Shown: positions 53,696-63,269, counted from the stretch's first letter. The stretch: 64,000 nt of DNA from Natrinema salsiterrestre (GCF_029502005.1 NZ_JAMQOT010000001.1:310001-374000); one strand, 5' to 3'. Notes: generated by a model from the letters alone, not told the origin. Translations and numbers: made by a program.

Positions 53696-54715
53696 TTATC
53701 CCTGGTTGGATGCGGTGGAGACGTAGCGCACCTCGGGATCGAGGCGCGGCTGGTCTCCGGGTCGGATCGCCGGGCGGAAGCGTACGAGACGCTGCTGTGG
53801 CCCGGGGAGCGAGCCCTTGATCAACGCGTGTGGCCCGTCGACTTCGCCGTAGTTGACGAAGCCGCCGTCGACCGTCGCGTCTGCGCCGTCGCCGATGTCG
53901 ACGAGGCGCTTGTTCAGTTCCGTCCGCTGATGGTAGCCCATCTGGCCCTGCTGCGGGACCGTCGAGCGGACGCGGGACGGGTTCCAGGGGCCGAGGTTGC
54001 CGATGCGGCGACGCCAGCCCTGCCGGGCGTGTTTGCCCTTGCGTTTCTGGACGCCCCATCGCTTGACGGGGCCCTGCGTCCCTTTCCCTTTCGTGACGCC
54101 GCTCGCGTCGAGATACTCGCCGGCGCGGAACACGTCGTTCATGACGTGCTCGCCGCCGTCCTCGATGATCTCGAGGGCGAAGTCGACGCGGTCGTCGACG
54201 GAGCCGCCGCCGACGCGCGTTTCCATCACGTCCGGTTTCTTCTTGGGCACCGAGGGAACGTCCCCCGGGACCGTGTGGGTGATGACGCGAACCTCGTCGA
54301 CGCGGCCCTCCTCGTGGAGGCCACGGAGCTCGTCCGTGGCGGCGTCGGTGTCGTAGTCGTCACCGGGAAGGTCCAGAACGCGATCGAGTTCGGGAACGAA
54401 CTCGTCGGTCCAGACCTCGGTTATCGGCTTCATACCATACGGCGTGTCTTCGTACGCTCGCAGCGCGACGGCGCGCATCGGCGGCGTCTCCACGATCGTC
54501 ACGGGGACGGTCTCTTCCATCCCCTCGGTCGGCGAATCCGCTTTATCGTCGACCATGACGACGTGGGTCATGCCGGCCTTGTAGCCCGCGAAGCCCTGGA
54601 GCGTCGGCTGTCCGTCAGTGTCCGGCCACGAGTTGAAGCGTGGGACCTCGCTGGTCGCACGCTTTCGTGGGCCGAACCCGAGTGAGCCTTTGCGTGGTGT
54701 ATTTGCTTGTGGCAT
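53696..54715 (-). CDS. rpl3: 50S ribosomal protein uL3
   Basis: 339 residues, the long archaeal form. RKGSLGFGPRKRATSEVPRF, FAGYKAGMTHVVMVDDKADS, VTKGKGTQGPVKRWGVQKRK and RRRIGNLGPWNPSRVRSTVP are conserved; the latter reaches the peptidyl-transferase centre. Confidence 0.97.
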   Translation of the reverse strand: MPQANTPRKGSLGFGPRKRATSEVPRFNSWPDTDGQPTLQGFAGYKAGMTHVVMVDDKADSPTEGMEETVPVTIVETPPMRAVALRAYEDTPYGMKPITEVWTDEFVPELDRVLDLPGDDYDTDAATDELRGLHEEGRVDEVRVITHTVPGDVPSVPKKKPDVMETRVGGGSVDDRVDFALEIIEDGGEHVMNDVFRAGEYLDASGVTKGKGTQGPVKRWGVQKRKGKHARQGWRRRIGNLGPWNPSRVRSTVPQQGQMGYHQRTELNKRLVDIGDGADATVDGGFVNYGEVDGPHALIKGSLPGPQQRLVRFRPAIRPGDQPRLDPEVRYVSTASNQG

Positions 54716-54719
54716 TCTA

Positions 54720-55625
54720 TCACTCTCTCAGTGAGAGGGGAGCGAGGGTCGCGAACAGAGCCTCCTCCGTCCGAACGACCTCGCTTCCCTGATCCGGAAC
54801 CGTATTCAGCCAGAGGTCGAACCCCGGATCGGCAGTGGGTTCGACGTCGTCATCGGCCGCGTCGTCCCGGTTGGACGACGGTTCGACTGCGTCGTCCCCG
54901 CTGGACGACGCGTCGACGGCCGATGCCTCGATTCCGAGGATAGCCGGCAGCCCTCTCTCGGGCGCGCCGAAGGCGACGGTCATCCCGTCGCGCTGGACGC
55001 GTCCGGCCAGCGTCTCGAGCCGCCCGACGGTGAGTTCCTCACCGAATCGGGAGGCCGCGATGCGAACGCCGGCGTCCTCACGGCCGAGTGCTGCCCGCAG
55101 GTCCGTCTGCTCGATCGAAAGCCCCGGAAGGGGAACGTCTTCGAGCTTCGCCCGGACCGGTCGTCGCGAAGAGATCCTGACGGTCACGCGCTCCCCCTCC
55201 TCGACCGCCATGTTCGGCGGTACGTTGAGGGAGATCGGGTGTTGCAGTCCGCAATTGACCCGGACGCGCCCTTCAGGTCCGACCTCGGTCACGATTCCTT
55301 GTCTTGACGACCCCGAACCGGTAGATTCGGAGCCGGTCTGTGACATGGCACGGAGCGGCGGCAGGATGCCCGCGTACTCCAGTTCGTCTCGCATCCCCCA
55401 CGCCTCGTTGCGGAGGTACGGGGGCGTTGCGGCGTACCGCAACACGGTGCTGACGAACCCACCGTCGAACTGCCCGGTTTCGCCCTCCCGATCGGGATAG
55501 ACGACCAGGCGATCGGCCCGGAAGATCGTCGCCGCGCGGGCGACGTATCCGAGTTTCCGGGTTGCCTCGCGTTTGTCTTCGGCTTCCCGACTGATCGACG
55601 ACGGCACGAGTACGCTGACAGTCAT
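54720..55625 (-). CDS. Putative SPOUT RNA methyltransferase (DUF171/COG2106)
   Basis: 301 residues. VSVLVPSSISREAEDKREAT and ARAATIFRADRLVVYPD are the family start; YLRNEAWGMRDELEYAGILP is conserved in the C9orf114/SPOUT1 relatives, which methylate uridine in RNA. An OB-like insertion (about 105-160, IVTEVGPEGRVRVNCGLQHP) sits in the middle. An acidic Ser-rich loop (235-262) is haloarchaeal. It leads the ribosomal super-operon, as in other haloarchaea, just ahead of rpl3. Confidence 0.85.
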   Translation of the reverse strand: MTVSVLVPSSISREAEDKREATRKLGYVARAATIFRADRLVVYPDREGETGQFDGGFVSTVLRYAATPPYLRNEAWGMRDELEYAGILPPLRAMSQTGSESTGSGSSRQGIVTEVGPEGRVRVNCGLQHPISLNVPPNMAVEEGERVTVRISSRRPVRAKLEDVPLPGLSIEQTDLRAALGREDAGVRIAASRFGEELTVGRLETLAGRVQRDGMTVAFGAPERGLPAILGIEASAVDASSSGDDAVEPSSNRDDAADDDVEPTADPGFDLWLNTVPDQGSEVVRTEEALFATLAPLSLRE

Positions 55626-55681
55626 GCCGAGACGCTTCGGCGCCGCGTCACTAGACTGTAGCGATGTATTGCGGAGAGGGT

Positions 55682-55689
55682 CTTAAAAG
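55682..55689 (-). promoter_or_regulatory. Promoter of the ribosomal super-operon
   Basis: The minus strand reads TCTTTTAAGA about 57-64 nt before the methyltransferase ATG, giving a leader of some 30 nt. This is the only clear AT-rich element upstream. The rest of the gap up to tRNA-Gly (55690-55928) holds no gene. Confidence 0.5.
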
Positions 55690-55890
55690 AATAGCGGATT
55701 CGACCCCGGCTGTCAACGGCTCACACTCCCGAATTCGTGCCGAACAGACACACACTCAATCACGGTAACTTGTCACAGTCCCTCGTGAGAACGAGTGGTG
55801 TACAGGGGTGAAAATCGGCGTGACGTGTCGCCTCGAGTACGCGAAAATCGCCATGCTGCAGCATGCCGATGCCGGACCGATTCGCAACCC

Positions 55891-55896
55891 TTATAC
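55891..55896 (+). promoter_or_regulatory. TATA box of tRNA-Gly
   Basis: CCCTTATACATCC lies about 33-38 nt before the tRNA 5' end, the same spacing as for tRNA-Leu. Confidence 0.5.
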
Positions 55897-55928
55897 ATCC
55901 GTCCGGCAGTAGGTATGAGTGCAGCAGG

Positions 55929-55999
55929 GCGCTGGTAGTGTAGTGGTATCACGTGACCTTGCCATGGTCACAACCTGGGTTCAAATCCCAGCCAGCGCA
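55929..55999 (+). tRNA. tRNA-Gly (GCC)
   Basis: 71 nt. The acceptor GCGCTGG (55929-55935) pairs with CCAGCGC (55992-55998), discriminator A at 55999. The anticodon stem TGACC/GGTCA closes loop TTGCCAT, anticodon GCC at 55961-55963. The T-arm reads GGGTTCAAATCCC. No intron or CCA. Confidence 0.95.
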
Positions 56000-56158
56000 C
56001 TTCTACGGCGAACAATTCCGGCGAGCACCGCGTAGCGTGTGCTCGCCATCCGTGAGCCGTAACGTCGTCCTGGATTTGAACGAGAGAAGTCGCAGCCTCG
56101 AGCGAACGAAGTGAGCGAGCAGGACCGTCTCCGCGTTGTTCAAATTCCAGCCAGCGCA
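56000..56158 (+). repeat. tRNA-Gly 3' cassette, first copy
   Basis: Part 1: TACGGC/GCCGTA (56004-56009 with 56056-56061) encloses a perfect 9-bp hairpin GGCGAGCAC/GTGCTCGCC (56020-56028 with 56039-56047). Part 2: a hairpin with left arm CTGGATTTGAAC (56070-56081) and right arm GTTCAAATTCCAG. It ends in a copy of the tRNA 3' end (56138-56158) that differs from 55979-55999 at one of 21 bases. The interior shares GATTTGAACGAG, GTCGCAG, CGAACG, AGTGAG, GACCGTCTC and CGTTGTTCAAAT in the same order with the tRNA-Val cassette. Confidence 0.85.
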
Positions 56159-56296
56159 TTTCTCCGAACACAATATCACGAGCGTTGCGCGGCAACGCGA
56201 GTATTCGTATGCAGAGAAATCGAATCTGGATTTGAATCAGGCCAGTCTCGCGCAGCGAAGCGAGCACGTCTGGCTGTAGTTCAAATCCCAGCCAGC
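56159..56296 (+). repeat. tRNA-Gly 3' cassette, second copy
   Basis: Part 1: ATTTCTC/GAGAAAT (56158-56164 with 56214-56220) encloses GCGTTGC-GCG-GCAACGC. Part 2: left arm CTGGATTTGAA (56226-56236), right arm TTCAAATCCCAG, ending in GTTCAAATCCCAGCCAGC (56279-56296), 18 of 18 identical to the tRNA. The interiors of the two Gly cassettes differ although the architecture is the same. 56297-56408 shows nothing further. Confidence 0.8.
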
Positions 56297-56408
56297 ACGT
56301 TTTCGAGACCTGACAGCGGGGGTGTAGGGCGACGCTACGAATCACGGATCAGCGAACAATCGAGCCGTGATCAGAGAATCGCGCCTCGAGAGCCGCCGAG
56401 CGACCGAG

Positions 56409-56852
56409 CTAGTCGATTGTGACGACTTCCGGCCCGGCCTCCGACTGCCCGCCCTCGTCGGCGAGGTCCTCGAGCGCGAGCTGCAGGTTCCACTTGTTGG
56501 CCTTCCAGAACGCGTCGAAGATCACGCCGAGGACGGGGACGGAACCGATAACGGCGTCGACGCCGATGTTCGCGAGCATGCGGAGCAGCGTCGACTGGGA
56601 GACGCCCTGTCGAGCGGACTCGACGACGAGGTACAGCGAGACGACTGCCGCAGCGGTGTCGCCGGCCCCCGGGAGGATCCCGACGATCGGATCGAGCCCC
56701 ACCTTGAAATCCGTTCCCGGGACTCGAACGCCTTCGTCGAGGGCGTGTGCGACGACGCGCATGCGATCGATCGCCGCTTCGTCGACGGCGGCGGGGAGGT
56801 CCTCGAGGGCCTCGAGCTCCGAACTGAGATCGTCTCCTGAGTTAGTAGCCAT
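56409..56852 (-). CDS. DUF4112 membrane protein
   Basis: 147 residues. The family core is LDEGVRVPGTDFKVGLDPIV then GILPGAGDTAAAVVSLYLVV and IGSVPVLGVIFDAFWKANKW, with two membrane helices (about 55-80 and 92-118). Function unknown; possibly envelope-associated. A GCTTATTC element about 25 nt upstream of the ATG at 56852 suggests a leaderless message. Confidence 0.88.
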   Translation of the reverse strand: MATNSGDDLSSELEALEDLPAAVDEAAIDRMRVVAHALDEGVRVPGTDFKVGLDPIVGILPGAGDTAAAVVSLYLVVESARQGVSQSTLLRMLANIGVDAVIGSVPVLGVIFDAFWKANKWNLQLALEDLADEGGQSEAGPEVVTID

Positions 56853-57204
56853 GCATGATCTATAGTTGCGCGCGTGAATAAGCCCGCGGGCGGCCGTGGC
56901 AAGCGGTCGAACGACCGGCTACTGTCCGTTCCGATCAGCATCGCAGAGACTCAACCGCGGAGATACGTGAGAGGAGGCTAGCAATCTATTATTGCGTCCG
57001 CAAAGTCCGTGTTGTCGCGAATGTCCACGATACGGAGACGTCGACGAGTGGACGACGGTCCGGAAGCGGCCGCGCAGCGAGTATTTGAGAAACGCGTCTA
57101 GCCTCGCGGTGAATTTCACGTACGTGTATTCTTAGCGGTTGCGAGCGGCTTTTATACCGTGAGTAACTACGTTCTAATACACGATTGAACGATCAGATAT
57201 AGCA
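56853..57204. other. Divergent gap between DUF4112 and HalOD1 genes
   Basis: 352 bp without a gene. The right part carries TTTATACC (57151-57158), about 50 nt before the HalOD1 start; the left edge carries the DUF4112 promoter. Confidence 0.4.
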
Positions 57205-57558
57205 ATGCAGACGGAACTCTCACCCGCAGACGGCACGAACGACCTCCAGTACGACCAGCCAAACGACCGCTACGTGTTCCACCACGACGCCGACGGAACC
57301 GCGACGATCACCACGACGATCGTCCACGCTCTCGCGTCGATCGCGGACACCGACGTCTCGCAGGGGGAGTTCTCCCTGTACGACAGCGTCGATCCGGACG
57401 CGCTCGACCGCATCTTCAGCCAGAAGGCGGACGGCTCCGACCGCACCGGTGGTCACATCGCCTTTACCGCCCTCGAACACGAGGTGTACGTCTACGCGAA
57501 CGGCGACGTCATCATCTACCCGCCCGCAGAGACGCCCCGAGCGCCGACCGCGAACTGA
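57205..57558 (+). CDS. HalOD1-domain protein (stand-alone)
   Basis: 117 residues. A 35-residue polar N-terminus precedes the HalOD1 core: TTIVHALASIADTDVSQGEF, SLYDSVDPDALDRIF and GHIAFTALEHEVYVYANGDV. It shares its layout with the protein at 18320 (both have the helix, DALxRxF helix and closing beta hairpin). Likely a signalling output or adaptor module; its partner is unknown. Confidence 0.85.
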   Translation: MQTELSPADGTNDLQYDQPNDRYVFHHDADGTATITTTIVHALASIADTDVSQGEFSLYDSVDPDALDRIFSQKADGSDRTGGHIAFTALEHEVYVYANGDVIIYPPAETPRAPTAN

Positions 57559-57719
57559 GCGCGGCCAGTCCGTCCCCCATCGTCACTGATCGTTTTTCTC
57601 CCGCGCACACCGCCGCGCCGTCAGCGTCGCGGCCGGAGACGACTCGAGTCGCCCAGCGTACTCCACCGAACGGGTCCGTATGGCACGGCTTTAGGTTCCC
57701 GGCGAGCGTCAGGGCCGGT

Positions 57720-58034
57720 ATGACGGTAGTCGCACTACTGAGCGTCGCACCGGTAATCGAGGACAGTATGGCCGGCGAGGTCGCGAAGGCCGTCGATGCG
57801 CTCGAGGCGTACGACGTCACCTACGAGACGAACCCGATGGGAACGGTGATCGAAGCGGAGACGACCGACGAACTCTTCGCCGCCGCCCAGGCGGCACACG
57901 ACGCCGTCGACGCCGACCGAGTGAGCACGGTCCTGAAAATCGACGACAAACGGACGCGGGACGTCGATGCGTCGGCGAAGGTCGACGTCGTCGAAGAGCA
58001 CCTCGGTCGGCCGGCGACGAATCGGGAGTCGTAA
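57720..58034 (+). CDS. MTH1187-family thiamine-binding protein
   Basis: 104 residues. VVALLSVAPVIEDSMAGEVA, VTYETNPMGTVIEAETTDEL and the C-terminal VSTVLKIDDKRT match the MTH1187/YkoF-like ferredoxin fold. Relatives bind thiamine or its HMP moiety. There is no thiamine biosynthesis gene nearby. Confidence 0.88.
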   Translation: MTVVALLSVAPVIEDSMAGEVAKAVDALEAYDVTYETNPMGTVIEAETTDELFAAAQAAHDAVDADRVSTVLKIDDKRTRDVDASAKVDVVEEHLGRPATNRES

Positions 58035-58107
58035 CCGCCATAGTTGTCAGACGTCGGTCAGACGCCAACGGACAAACGGTTTTACCCCGGAGACTGAATC
58101 CCGTCGC

Positions 58108-59040
58108 ATGGAAAGTCTCAACCGAATGGCGATCGAGCTGGTCGACGAGGCCCTCGACTACGCCGAGGAGCTGAACATCGGCGGATACGACCTCGAGAAC
58201 GAAGCGACGGTCCTGGACTTCGGGCTCGAGTTCGACGGCGGTATCGAGGCCGCGCTGTTGCTGACAGAGATCCAGACGGCCGGGATGGCGACGCCGAACT
58301 ACGGACTGGGCGAGTTGGGCGACGCGTCGATCCCCTACGTCGAGCTCTCGACGGATCAGCCGGCGCTCTCGCTGCTGTGTTCTCAGAAGGCGGGCTGGGA
58401 GGTACTGACCGAGGACTTCGAGGGACTGGGGAGCGGCCCCGCCCGGGCGCTTGTAGCCGAGGAGGAGGAGTTCCGCCGGATCGGGTACACCGACGCCTTC
58501 GACCTGACGGCGCTGGCCATCGAAACGGAGATGGATCCGACCGAATCGGTGGCCGAGCACGTCGCCGAGCGCGCGGAGGTCGAGACGAGCAGCGTCTTCC
58601 TGCTTGCCTATCCGACCGCGAGCCTCGCGGGGAGCATTACGAACGCCGCGCGCGCCGCGGAGCTCGCGACGTTTCGACTCTCCGAACTCGGCTACGACCC
58701 GCTCGATATCGTCTCGGCGACGGGACGCGCACCGGTCGCGCCCGTCGCGGGCGACGAACGAACGGCAATTGCGCGGACGAACGACGCGATCGCCTACGGC
58801 GGGCGGGCGCATCTCACCGTGCGAGAGGACGCCGACGTCTTCGACTCGGTGCCGTCGACCGCGGCCGAAGATCACGGCCGCCCGTTTGGCGAGGTCTTCG
58901 ACGATCTCGACTGGGACTTCGCGGAGGTTCCCTCGGACCTCTTCGCCCCCGCAACGGTGACGATCGACGTGATCGGCGGCCCGACGTACGTCCACGGGGA
59001 GACGGACGAGGAACTGCTCGTCGACTCCTTCGACCTGTAG
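58108..59040 (+). CDS. mch: Methenyltetrahydromethanopterin cyclohydrolase
   Basis: 310 residues; converts methenyl-H4MPT to formyl-H4MPT in C1 transfer. ALLLTEIQTAGMATPNYGLG, STDQPALSLLCSQKAGW, GSGPARALVAEEEEF, LLAYPTASLAGSITNAARA and ATGRAPVAPVAGDE are conserved in the family. Haloarchaea are not methanogens; here it presumably serves folate/methanopterin-linked biosynthesis. The ATG at 58108 matches the family's start (ESLNRMAIELVDEAL). The next gene starts 3 bp after the stop. Confidence 0.95.
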   Translation: MESLNRMAIELVDEALDYAEELNIGGYDLENEATVLDFGLEFDGGIEAALLLTEIQTAGMATPNYGLGELGDASIPYVELSTDQPALSLLCSQKAGWEVLTEDFEGLGSGPARALVAEEEEFRRIGYTDAFDLTALAIETEMDPTESVAEHVAERAEVETSSVFLLAYPTASLAGSITNAARAAELATFRLSELGYDPLDIVSATGRAPVAPVAGDERTAIARTNDAIAYGGRAHLTVREDADVFDSVPSTAAEDHGRPFGEVFDDLDWDFAEVPSDLFAPATVTIDVIGGPTYVHGETDEELLVDSFDL

Positions 59041-59042
59041 TC

Positions 59043-59558
59043 GTGCGATTCAAGCCGGTCCCCGAACCGCCCGCGGAACGCACCGTTCTCGCGACGATCC
59101 AGCGAGCGCTCCCCGCGACCGCCGGCGACGTCGACGACTGCTGTCGGCTGCTGCTCGCGGAAACGGCCCTCGAAACGCGAGACGAGGCGGCGACGTGGCT
59201 CACCTTTCTTCGCGCCCTCGAGCTCGCGACCGAAGAGCCGGCGGGCTTTCGCCGCCGCGATGCAGGGTCCGGATCAGCACTCGATTCCGACCGGCTCCGT
59301 CGGGCGTTCCGAGCACGAGTCGACGGAGCCGACGCCGTACTCGGCGTCCTCGAGCGAGCCGACGGCCCACTGACTGCCGACGAGGTCGCAGAAGCGATCC
59401 GTAGCGAACGACGACAGTCCGGCGACCGCGATCGACGGCCGACCCGTTCGGTCGAAACGCAGCGCGAACGGATCGAGCGGCTGCTCGAGTGGGCGGCCCT
59501 GCTCGAGCTGGCCGAACAAGAGAGAGACGGATACCGGATCGCGCCCGCGCGCGAGTAG
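59043..59558 (+). CDS. Unknown protein co-transcribed with mch
   Basis: 171 residues from GTG 59043, only 2 bp after the mch stop, so the two are almost certainly one transcript. It is helical and soluble: VLATIQRALPATAGDVDDCC and LLAETALETRDEAATWLTFL form one bundle. A second part (DAVLGVLERADGPLTADEVA through ERIERLLEWAALLELAEQER) looks like a winged helix, as in small regulators. No named family recognised; a role with mch or as a regulator is possible. Confidence 0.65.
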   Translation: MRFKPVPEPPAERTVLATIQRALPATAGDVDDCCRLLLAETALETRDEAATWLTFLRALELATEEPAGFRRRDAGSGSALDSDRLRRAFRARVDGADAVLGVLERADGPLTADEVAEAIRSERRQSGDRDRRPTRSVETQRERIERLLEWAALLELAEQERDGYRIAPARE

Positions 59559-59578
59559 CGAAAGAAGATCGACCGGCG

Positions 59579-60916
59579 TTACTCGTTCGACAGGCGACCG
59601 GGGGACCACTCGCCGTCGAACGCCTCGTGAGTGTAAGGCCTGGCGTCCTCGCCGGCGTAGGTGGCGACGAGCTGGCCGTCGCCCTCGAGGTGGTACTTGT
59701 ACGTGGTCAGCCCCTCGAGGCCGACGGGGCCGCGGGCGTGGATCTTTCCGGTGCTGATGCCGACTTCCGCACCGAGCCCGAACCGGTAGCCGTCGGCGAA
59801 CCGGGTCGAGGCGTTGTGGAAGACGCTCGCCGAGTCGATGCTGCGCATGAAGGTGCTCGCGCGATCGGCGTCCTCGGTCACGATCGACTCGGTGTGTTTC
59901 GAGCCGTGGGTGGTGACGTGATCGATCGCCGTCTCGAGCGAGTCGACGACGCGGATCGAGACGATGAGATCGCCGTACTCGGTGTCCCAGTCGGCGTCGG
60001 TCGCCGCATCGACGTCGACGATCTCGCGGGTGGCGTCGTCGCCGCGGATCTCGACGTCGGCGGTCTCGTAGCGGTCCGCGATCGCGGGCAGGAACTCGGC
60101 GGCGACGTCCTCGTGGACCAGCAGGGTCTCGACGGCGTTGCAGACCGCGGGGTACTGGACCTTGGCGTCGTACGCGATGTCCTCGGCCATCGAGAGATCC
60201 GCCTCGTCGTCGACGTAGACGTGGCAGATCCCCTCCGTGTGGCCGAGGACGGGGATGCTCGTGTTGTCCTGAATGTAGCTCACGAACGCGGAACTGCCCC
60301 GCGGCATGAGGAGATCGATCGCGTCGTCCATCTCGAGCAGGGCGTCGACGTCCTCGCGGGCCTCGATGTGCTGGGCCCAGCCGTCGGGGACGCCGGCGTC
60401 GGCCGCCGCGTCCTCGATGATCTCGAAGAGGATTCGGTTGGAGTGCAGCGCCTCGCTGCCGCCTTTGAGGATCACCGCGTTCCCCGACTTCAGGCCGAGC
60501 GCGGCGATCTGGACGAGCGCGTCAGGGCGGGACTCGAAGACGGTTCCGACCACACCGATCGGGACGGCGACCTTGTAGAGCTCGAGGTCCTCGTCGAGCT
60601 CCCGCGCGGAGAGCGTCTTCCCCAGCGGGTCGTCCTGTCCGGCGACGCTGCGGACCATCTCCGCGATGCTCTCGATCTTCGACTTGGAGAGCTTCAGGCG
60701 ATCGACGAGCGCCTGCGTGTACTCGCCCTCCTCGAGCATCCGTTCGCCCTCGGCGACGTCTTTCTCGTTCTCCGCGAGGATCTCGTCGCTTCGCGCTTCG
60801 ATCGCGTCGGCGATCTCGTGAAGCGCCGCGCTCCGGTCCTCGTCTTCCAGTTTCGCGAGCTCGAGGGCCGCGGTCTGTGCCTCGTCGACGTTGCGTTCGA
60901 TATCGGTCTCAGTCAT
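59579..60916 (-). CDS. proA: Glutamate-5-semialdehyde dehydrogenase
   Basis: 445 residues; reduces glutamyl-5-phosphate with NADPH, second step of proline synthesis. [40 protein letters not shown], the catalytic Cys in [15 protein letters not shown], and [20 protein letters not shown] are typical. Third gene of proC-proB-proA, overlapping proB by 8 bp. Confidence 0.97.
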   Translation of the reverse strand: MTETDIERNVDEAQTAALELAKLEDEDRSAALHEIADAIEARSDEILAENEKDVAEGERMLEEGEYTQALVDRLKLSKSKIESIAEMVRSVAGQDDPLGKTLSARELDEDLELYKVAVPIGVVGTVFESRPDALVQIAALGLKSGNAVILKGGSEALHSNRILFEIIEDAAADAGVPDGWAQHIEAREDVDALLEMDDAIDLLMPRGSSAFVSYIQDNTSIPVLGHTEGICHVYVDDEADLSMAEDIAYDAKVQYPAVCNAVETLLVHEDVAAEFLPAIADRYETADVEIRGDDATREIVDVDAATDADWDTEYGDLIVSIRVVDSLETAIDHVTTHGSKHTESIVTEDADRASTFMRSIDSASVFHNASTRFADGYRFGLGAEVGISTGKIHARGPVGLEGLTTYKYHLEGDGQLVATYAGEDARPYTHEAFDGEWSPGRLSNE

Positions 60917-61742
60917 CGCTCACACCGTTGATGGGGACGAATATGGTCCCCACGGGTTTGGCAGTAGCGATTTTCGCGAGCACGTCGGGCTCGGTCGACT
61001 TGGCGATGACGGCCGGCACCCCGTGCTCGCTGACGTCGCGCGCGCCTTCGACTTTCGTCTGGATACCGCCGAAGCCGTCGGTCGTGCTCTCGGAGATGAT
61101 GTCCTGAACCGTATCGTAGTTGCGTCCGACCGCCTCGATGCGCTCGGCCTCGGGATTCTCTTTCGGGTTTCCGGTATAGACGCCGCCGACGTCGGTCAGC
61201 GTGACCAGCAGGTCCGCATCGACGCCCATCGTCGCCGCCGCCGAGAGCATGTCGTTGTCGCCGATCCGGAGCTCCTCGGTCGCGACGGCGTCGTTCTCGT
61301 TGATGATCGGGACGATCCCCCAGTCCAGCAGCGTCTCGACGGTGTTCCGGAAATTGGTGAATCGCTCGGGGTTCTCGAGATCGTGCTGGGTGAGGAGGAG
61401 CTGGGCCACCTCCCGGTCGTACCGGTCGAAGCTCTCGGTGTACCGGTGCATGAGAGTGCTCTGGCCGACGGTCGAGAGGGCTTGCTCCTCCTCGAGGGTC
61501 TCGCTGGCCTGTGCGACCCGACCCAGTCCGGCACCGACCGCGCCCGACGAGACGAGGATGACCTCCTTGCCCCGCGAGAGGAGGTCCTCGATGTCGTCGA
61601 CCAGCTTGTCGAGTTTCGCGTCGTCGAGGTTCGACTCCTCGTCGGTCAGGGAGTTCGTCCCGGCTTTGACGATCACGCGGTCCGCGTCGGCGGCGAGCCG
61701 CCTCGCCTCCGTGACGGCCGCCTCCTCGAGCCCCTTACTCAT
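60909..61742 (-). CDS. proB: Glutamate 5-kinase
   Basis: 277 residues; phosphorylates glutamate. [51 protein letters not shown] and [20 protein letters not shown] mark the amino-acid-kinase fold. There is no C-terminal PUA domain, which is the short form. Overlaps proC by 8 bp. Confidence 0.96.
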   Translation of the reverse strand: MSKGLEEAAVTEARRLAADADRVIVKAGTNSLTDEESNLDDAKLDKLVDDIEDLLSRGKEVILVSSGAVGAGLGRVAQASETLEEEQALSTVGQSTLMHRYTESFDRYDREVAQLLLTQHDLENPERFTNFRNTVETLLDWGIVPIINENDAVATEELRIGDNDMLSAAATMGVDADLLVTLTDVGGVYTGNPKENPEAERIEAVGRNYDTVQDIISESTTDGFGGIQTKVEGARDVSEHGVPAVIAKSTEPDVLAKIATAKPVGTIFVPINGVSDD

Positions 61743-62511
61743 CGTTGAATTCGGCCGCGAGTTCCGCCGACCGTTCTTCCGCTGCCTTCACTGCCTCGGC
61801 GACGTCCGCGTCGGCGTCGCTCTCCCAGAGGACCTCCATCCCTTCGATCGTCGTCCCGTTCGGCGAGCAGACGGCGTCGATCAGCTCGTCGACGCTCCGG
61901 TCCGATCGGAGGACGGTCTCGGCCGCCCCCTTGAACGTCTGGGCGGCCAGCGTCTCGGCGTCGTCGGGCTCGAGGCCGCCCTCGACGCCCGCGTCCGCCA
62001 TCGCCTGAATGAGATAGAAGACGAACGCCGGGCCGCTCCCGTTGACCGCGGTCGCGATGTCCATCTCCTCTTCGTCGATCTCGGCGAACTCGCCGGCGTC
62101 GTCGAGCAGCGCTCGCACCTCGTCGGTGATGCCGTCGGTGGTCACGGCCGCGGCCATGTCACCGGTCTCGGCGGCGAGGTTCGGCATGATCCGGACGACG
62201 TTCGCGTCGGTCCGCGATTCGACGTAGTCGGTAGAGACGCCCGCAGCGATAGTGAGCAGCGTCTGCTCGGGCGAGAGATCGAGATCCTCGAGGACCGCGC
62301 CGACGATGTCCGGTTTCACCGCGAGGACGACCACGTCGGCGTCGGACGCCTCGGACACGTCCGACGTCGTGCGGTCGACGTAGTCGGCGACCCCCTCGAG
62401 GGCGTCGGGATCGAGGTCGCACGCGACTATCGTATGGTTCCCGGACCGCCAGAGGCCCTTGATCAGGGCGCTCCCCATGTTGCCACAACCGATAACGCTC
62501 GTCTGTACCAT
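61735..62511 (-). CDS. proC: Pyrroline-5-carboxylate reductase
   Basis: 258 residues; last step of proline synthesis. [17 protein letters not shown] is the NADPH-binding start, [17 protein letters not shown] follows, and [20 protein letters not shown] plus [20 protein letters not shown] are diagnostic. The ATG at 62511 is used since the Rossmann strand must begin there. First gene of the proline operon. Confidence 0.96.
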   Translation of the reverse strand: MVQTSVIGCGNMGSALIKGLWRSGNHTIVACDLDPDALEGVADYVDRTTSDVSEASDADVVVLAVKPDIVGAVLEDLDLSPEQTLLTIAAGVSTDYVESRTDANVVRIMPNLAAETGDMAAAVTTDGITDEVRALLDDAGEFAEIDEEEMDIATAVNGSGPAFVFYLIQAMADAGVEGGLEPDDAETLAAQTFKGAAETVLRSDRSVDELIDAVCSPNGTTIEGMEVLWESDADADVAEAVKAAEERSAELAAEFNDE

Positions 62512-62567
62512 CTTGTCTAGGGTGAGGAACCGAGGGAGACATACCAACTTTGGTTTCGATCCCCCAG

Positions 62568-63269
62568 TCATACCGGGTGGAATCCGAGAAGCACCGAGGA
62601 GATCGCCTCGACGATCTCCTCCCAGATCGAAATTCCCGTCAGGATCTCCAACACGGTATCGAGCCCGAAAAAGACGAAGAGTCCCGCGCCGGCGAGGTGG
62701 GCCAGTCTGGCGTCGAAGCGGTGAGAGAATCGGTGGAAAAAGTAGGCGTTGGCCGCGCTCACGGGAACGATCGCGAGCATCTCGCCGACCCAGATCGCGG
62801 GGTGGGCCCCGTACTGCACCGCGAGCCCGATCGTGACGAGCTGTGTTTTGTCACCGAACTCCCCGACGGCCATCAGGGCGAAGATCGGAACGAACCCGCG
62901 GAGGTACGGCGGCACATCGTGGCCGAAGATCGAGACGTCGATCTCGTCGGCCGTCGCCGCGCCGCCGTTGGCCACCGCCGATCGCTCGCTCGTCTCGGGG
63001 GCCGACCTGACGAGCAACGCCGCAAAGAGGAGAAACAACCCCGCCGTGACCGCGTCGAGGTAGACGGGGGGTAACAGGCCCTGGATCGCCGCTCCGAAGA
63101 GGATCTCGAGGGCCGTCCAGCCGGCGAAGGCACTCGCCGCGGCGGCGACCACGATCCGAGGATCGTATCGCGTCGCCAGCCCCGCGATGATGAACTGCAC
63201 CTTCTCGCCGGGGAGCACCGACAGCTGCAGGACGAACGCGGCGACGAGGATCTCGAGCCAGCCAGTCAT
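62568..63269 (-). CDS. TMEM165/GDT1 family cation transporter
   Basis: 233 residues with six membrane helices in two halves. The second half has the canonical EFGDKTQ (E137-G139-D140-K141-T142). The first half has only PGEKVQ (E22, K23) in place of ExGD, so the pseudo-symmetric site is altered. Family members exchange Mn2+ or Ca2+ for protons. An acidic loop (about 90-115) separates the halves. Confidence 0.85.
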   Translation of the reverse strand: MTGWLEILVAAFVLQLSVLPGEKVQFIIAGLATRYDPRIVVAAAASAFAGWTALEILFGAAIQGLLPPVYLDAVTAGLFLLFAALLVRSAPETSERSAVANGGAATADEIDVSIFGHDVPPYLRGFVPIFALMAVGEFGDKTQLVTIGLAVQYGAHPAIWVGEMLAIVPVSAANAYFFHRFSHRFDARLAHLAGAGLFVFFGLDTVLEILTGISIWEEIVEAISSVLLGFHPV

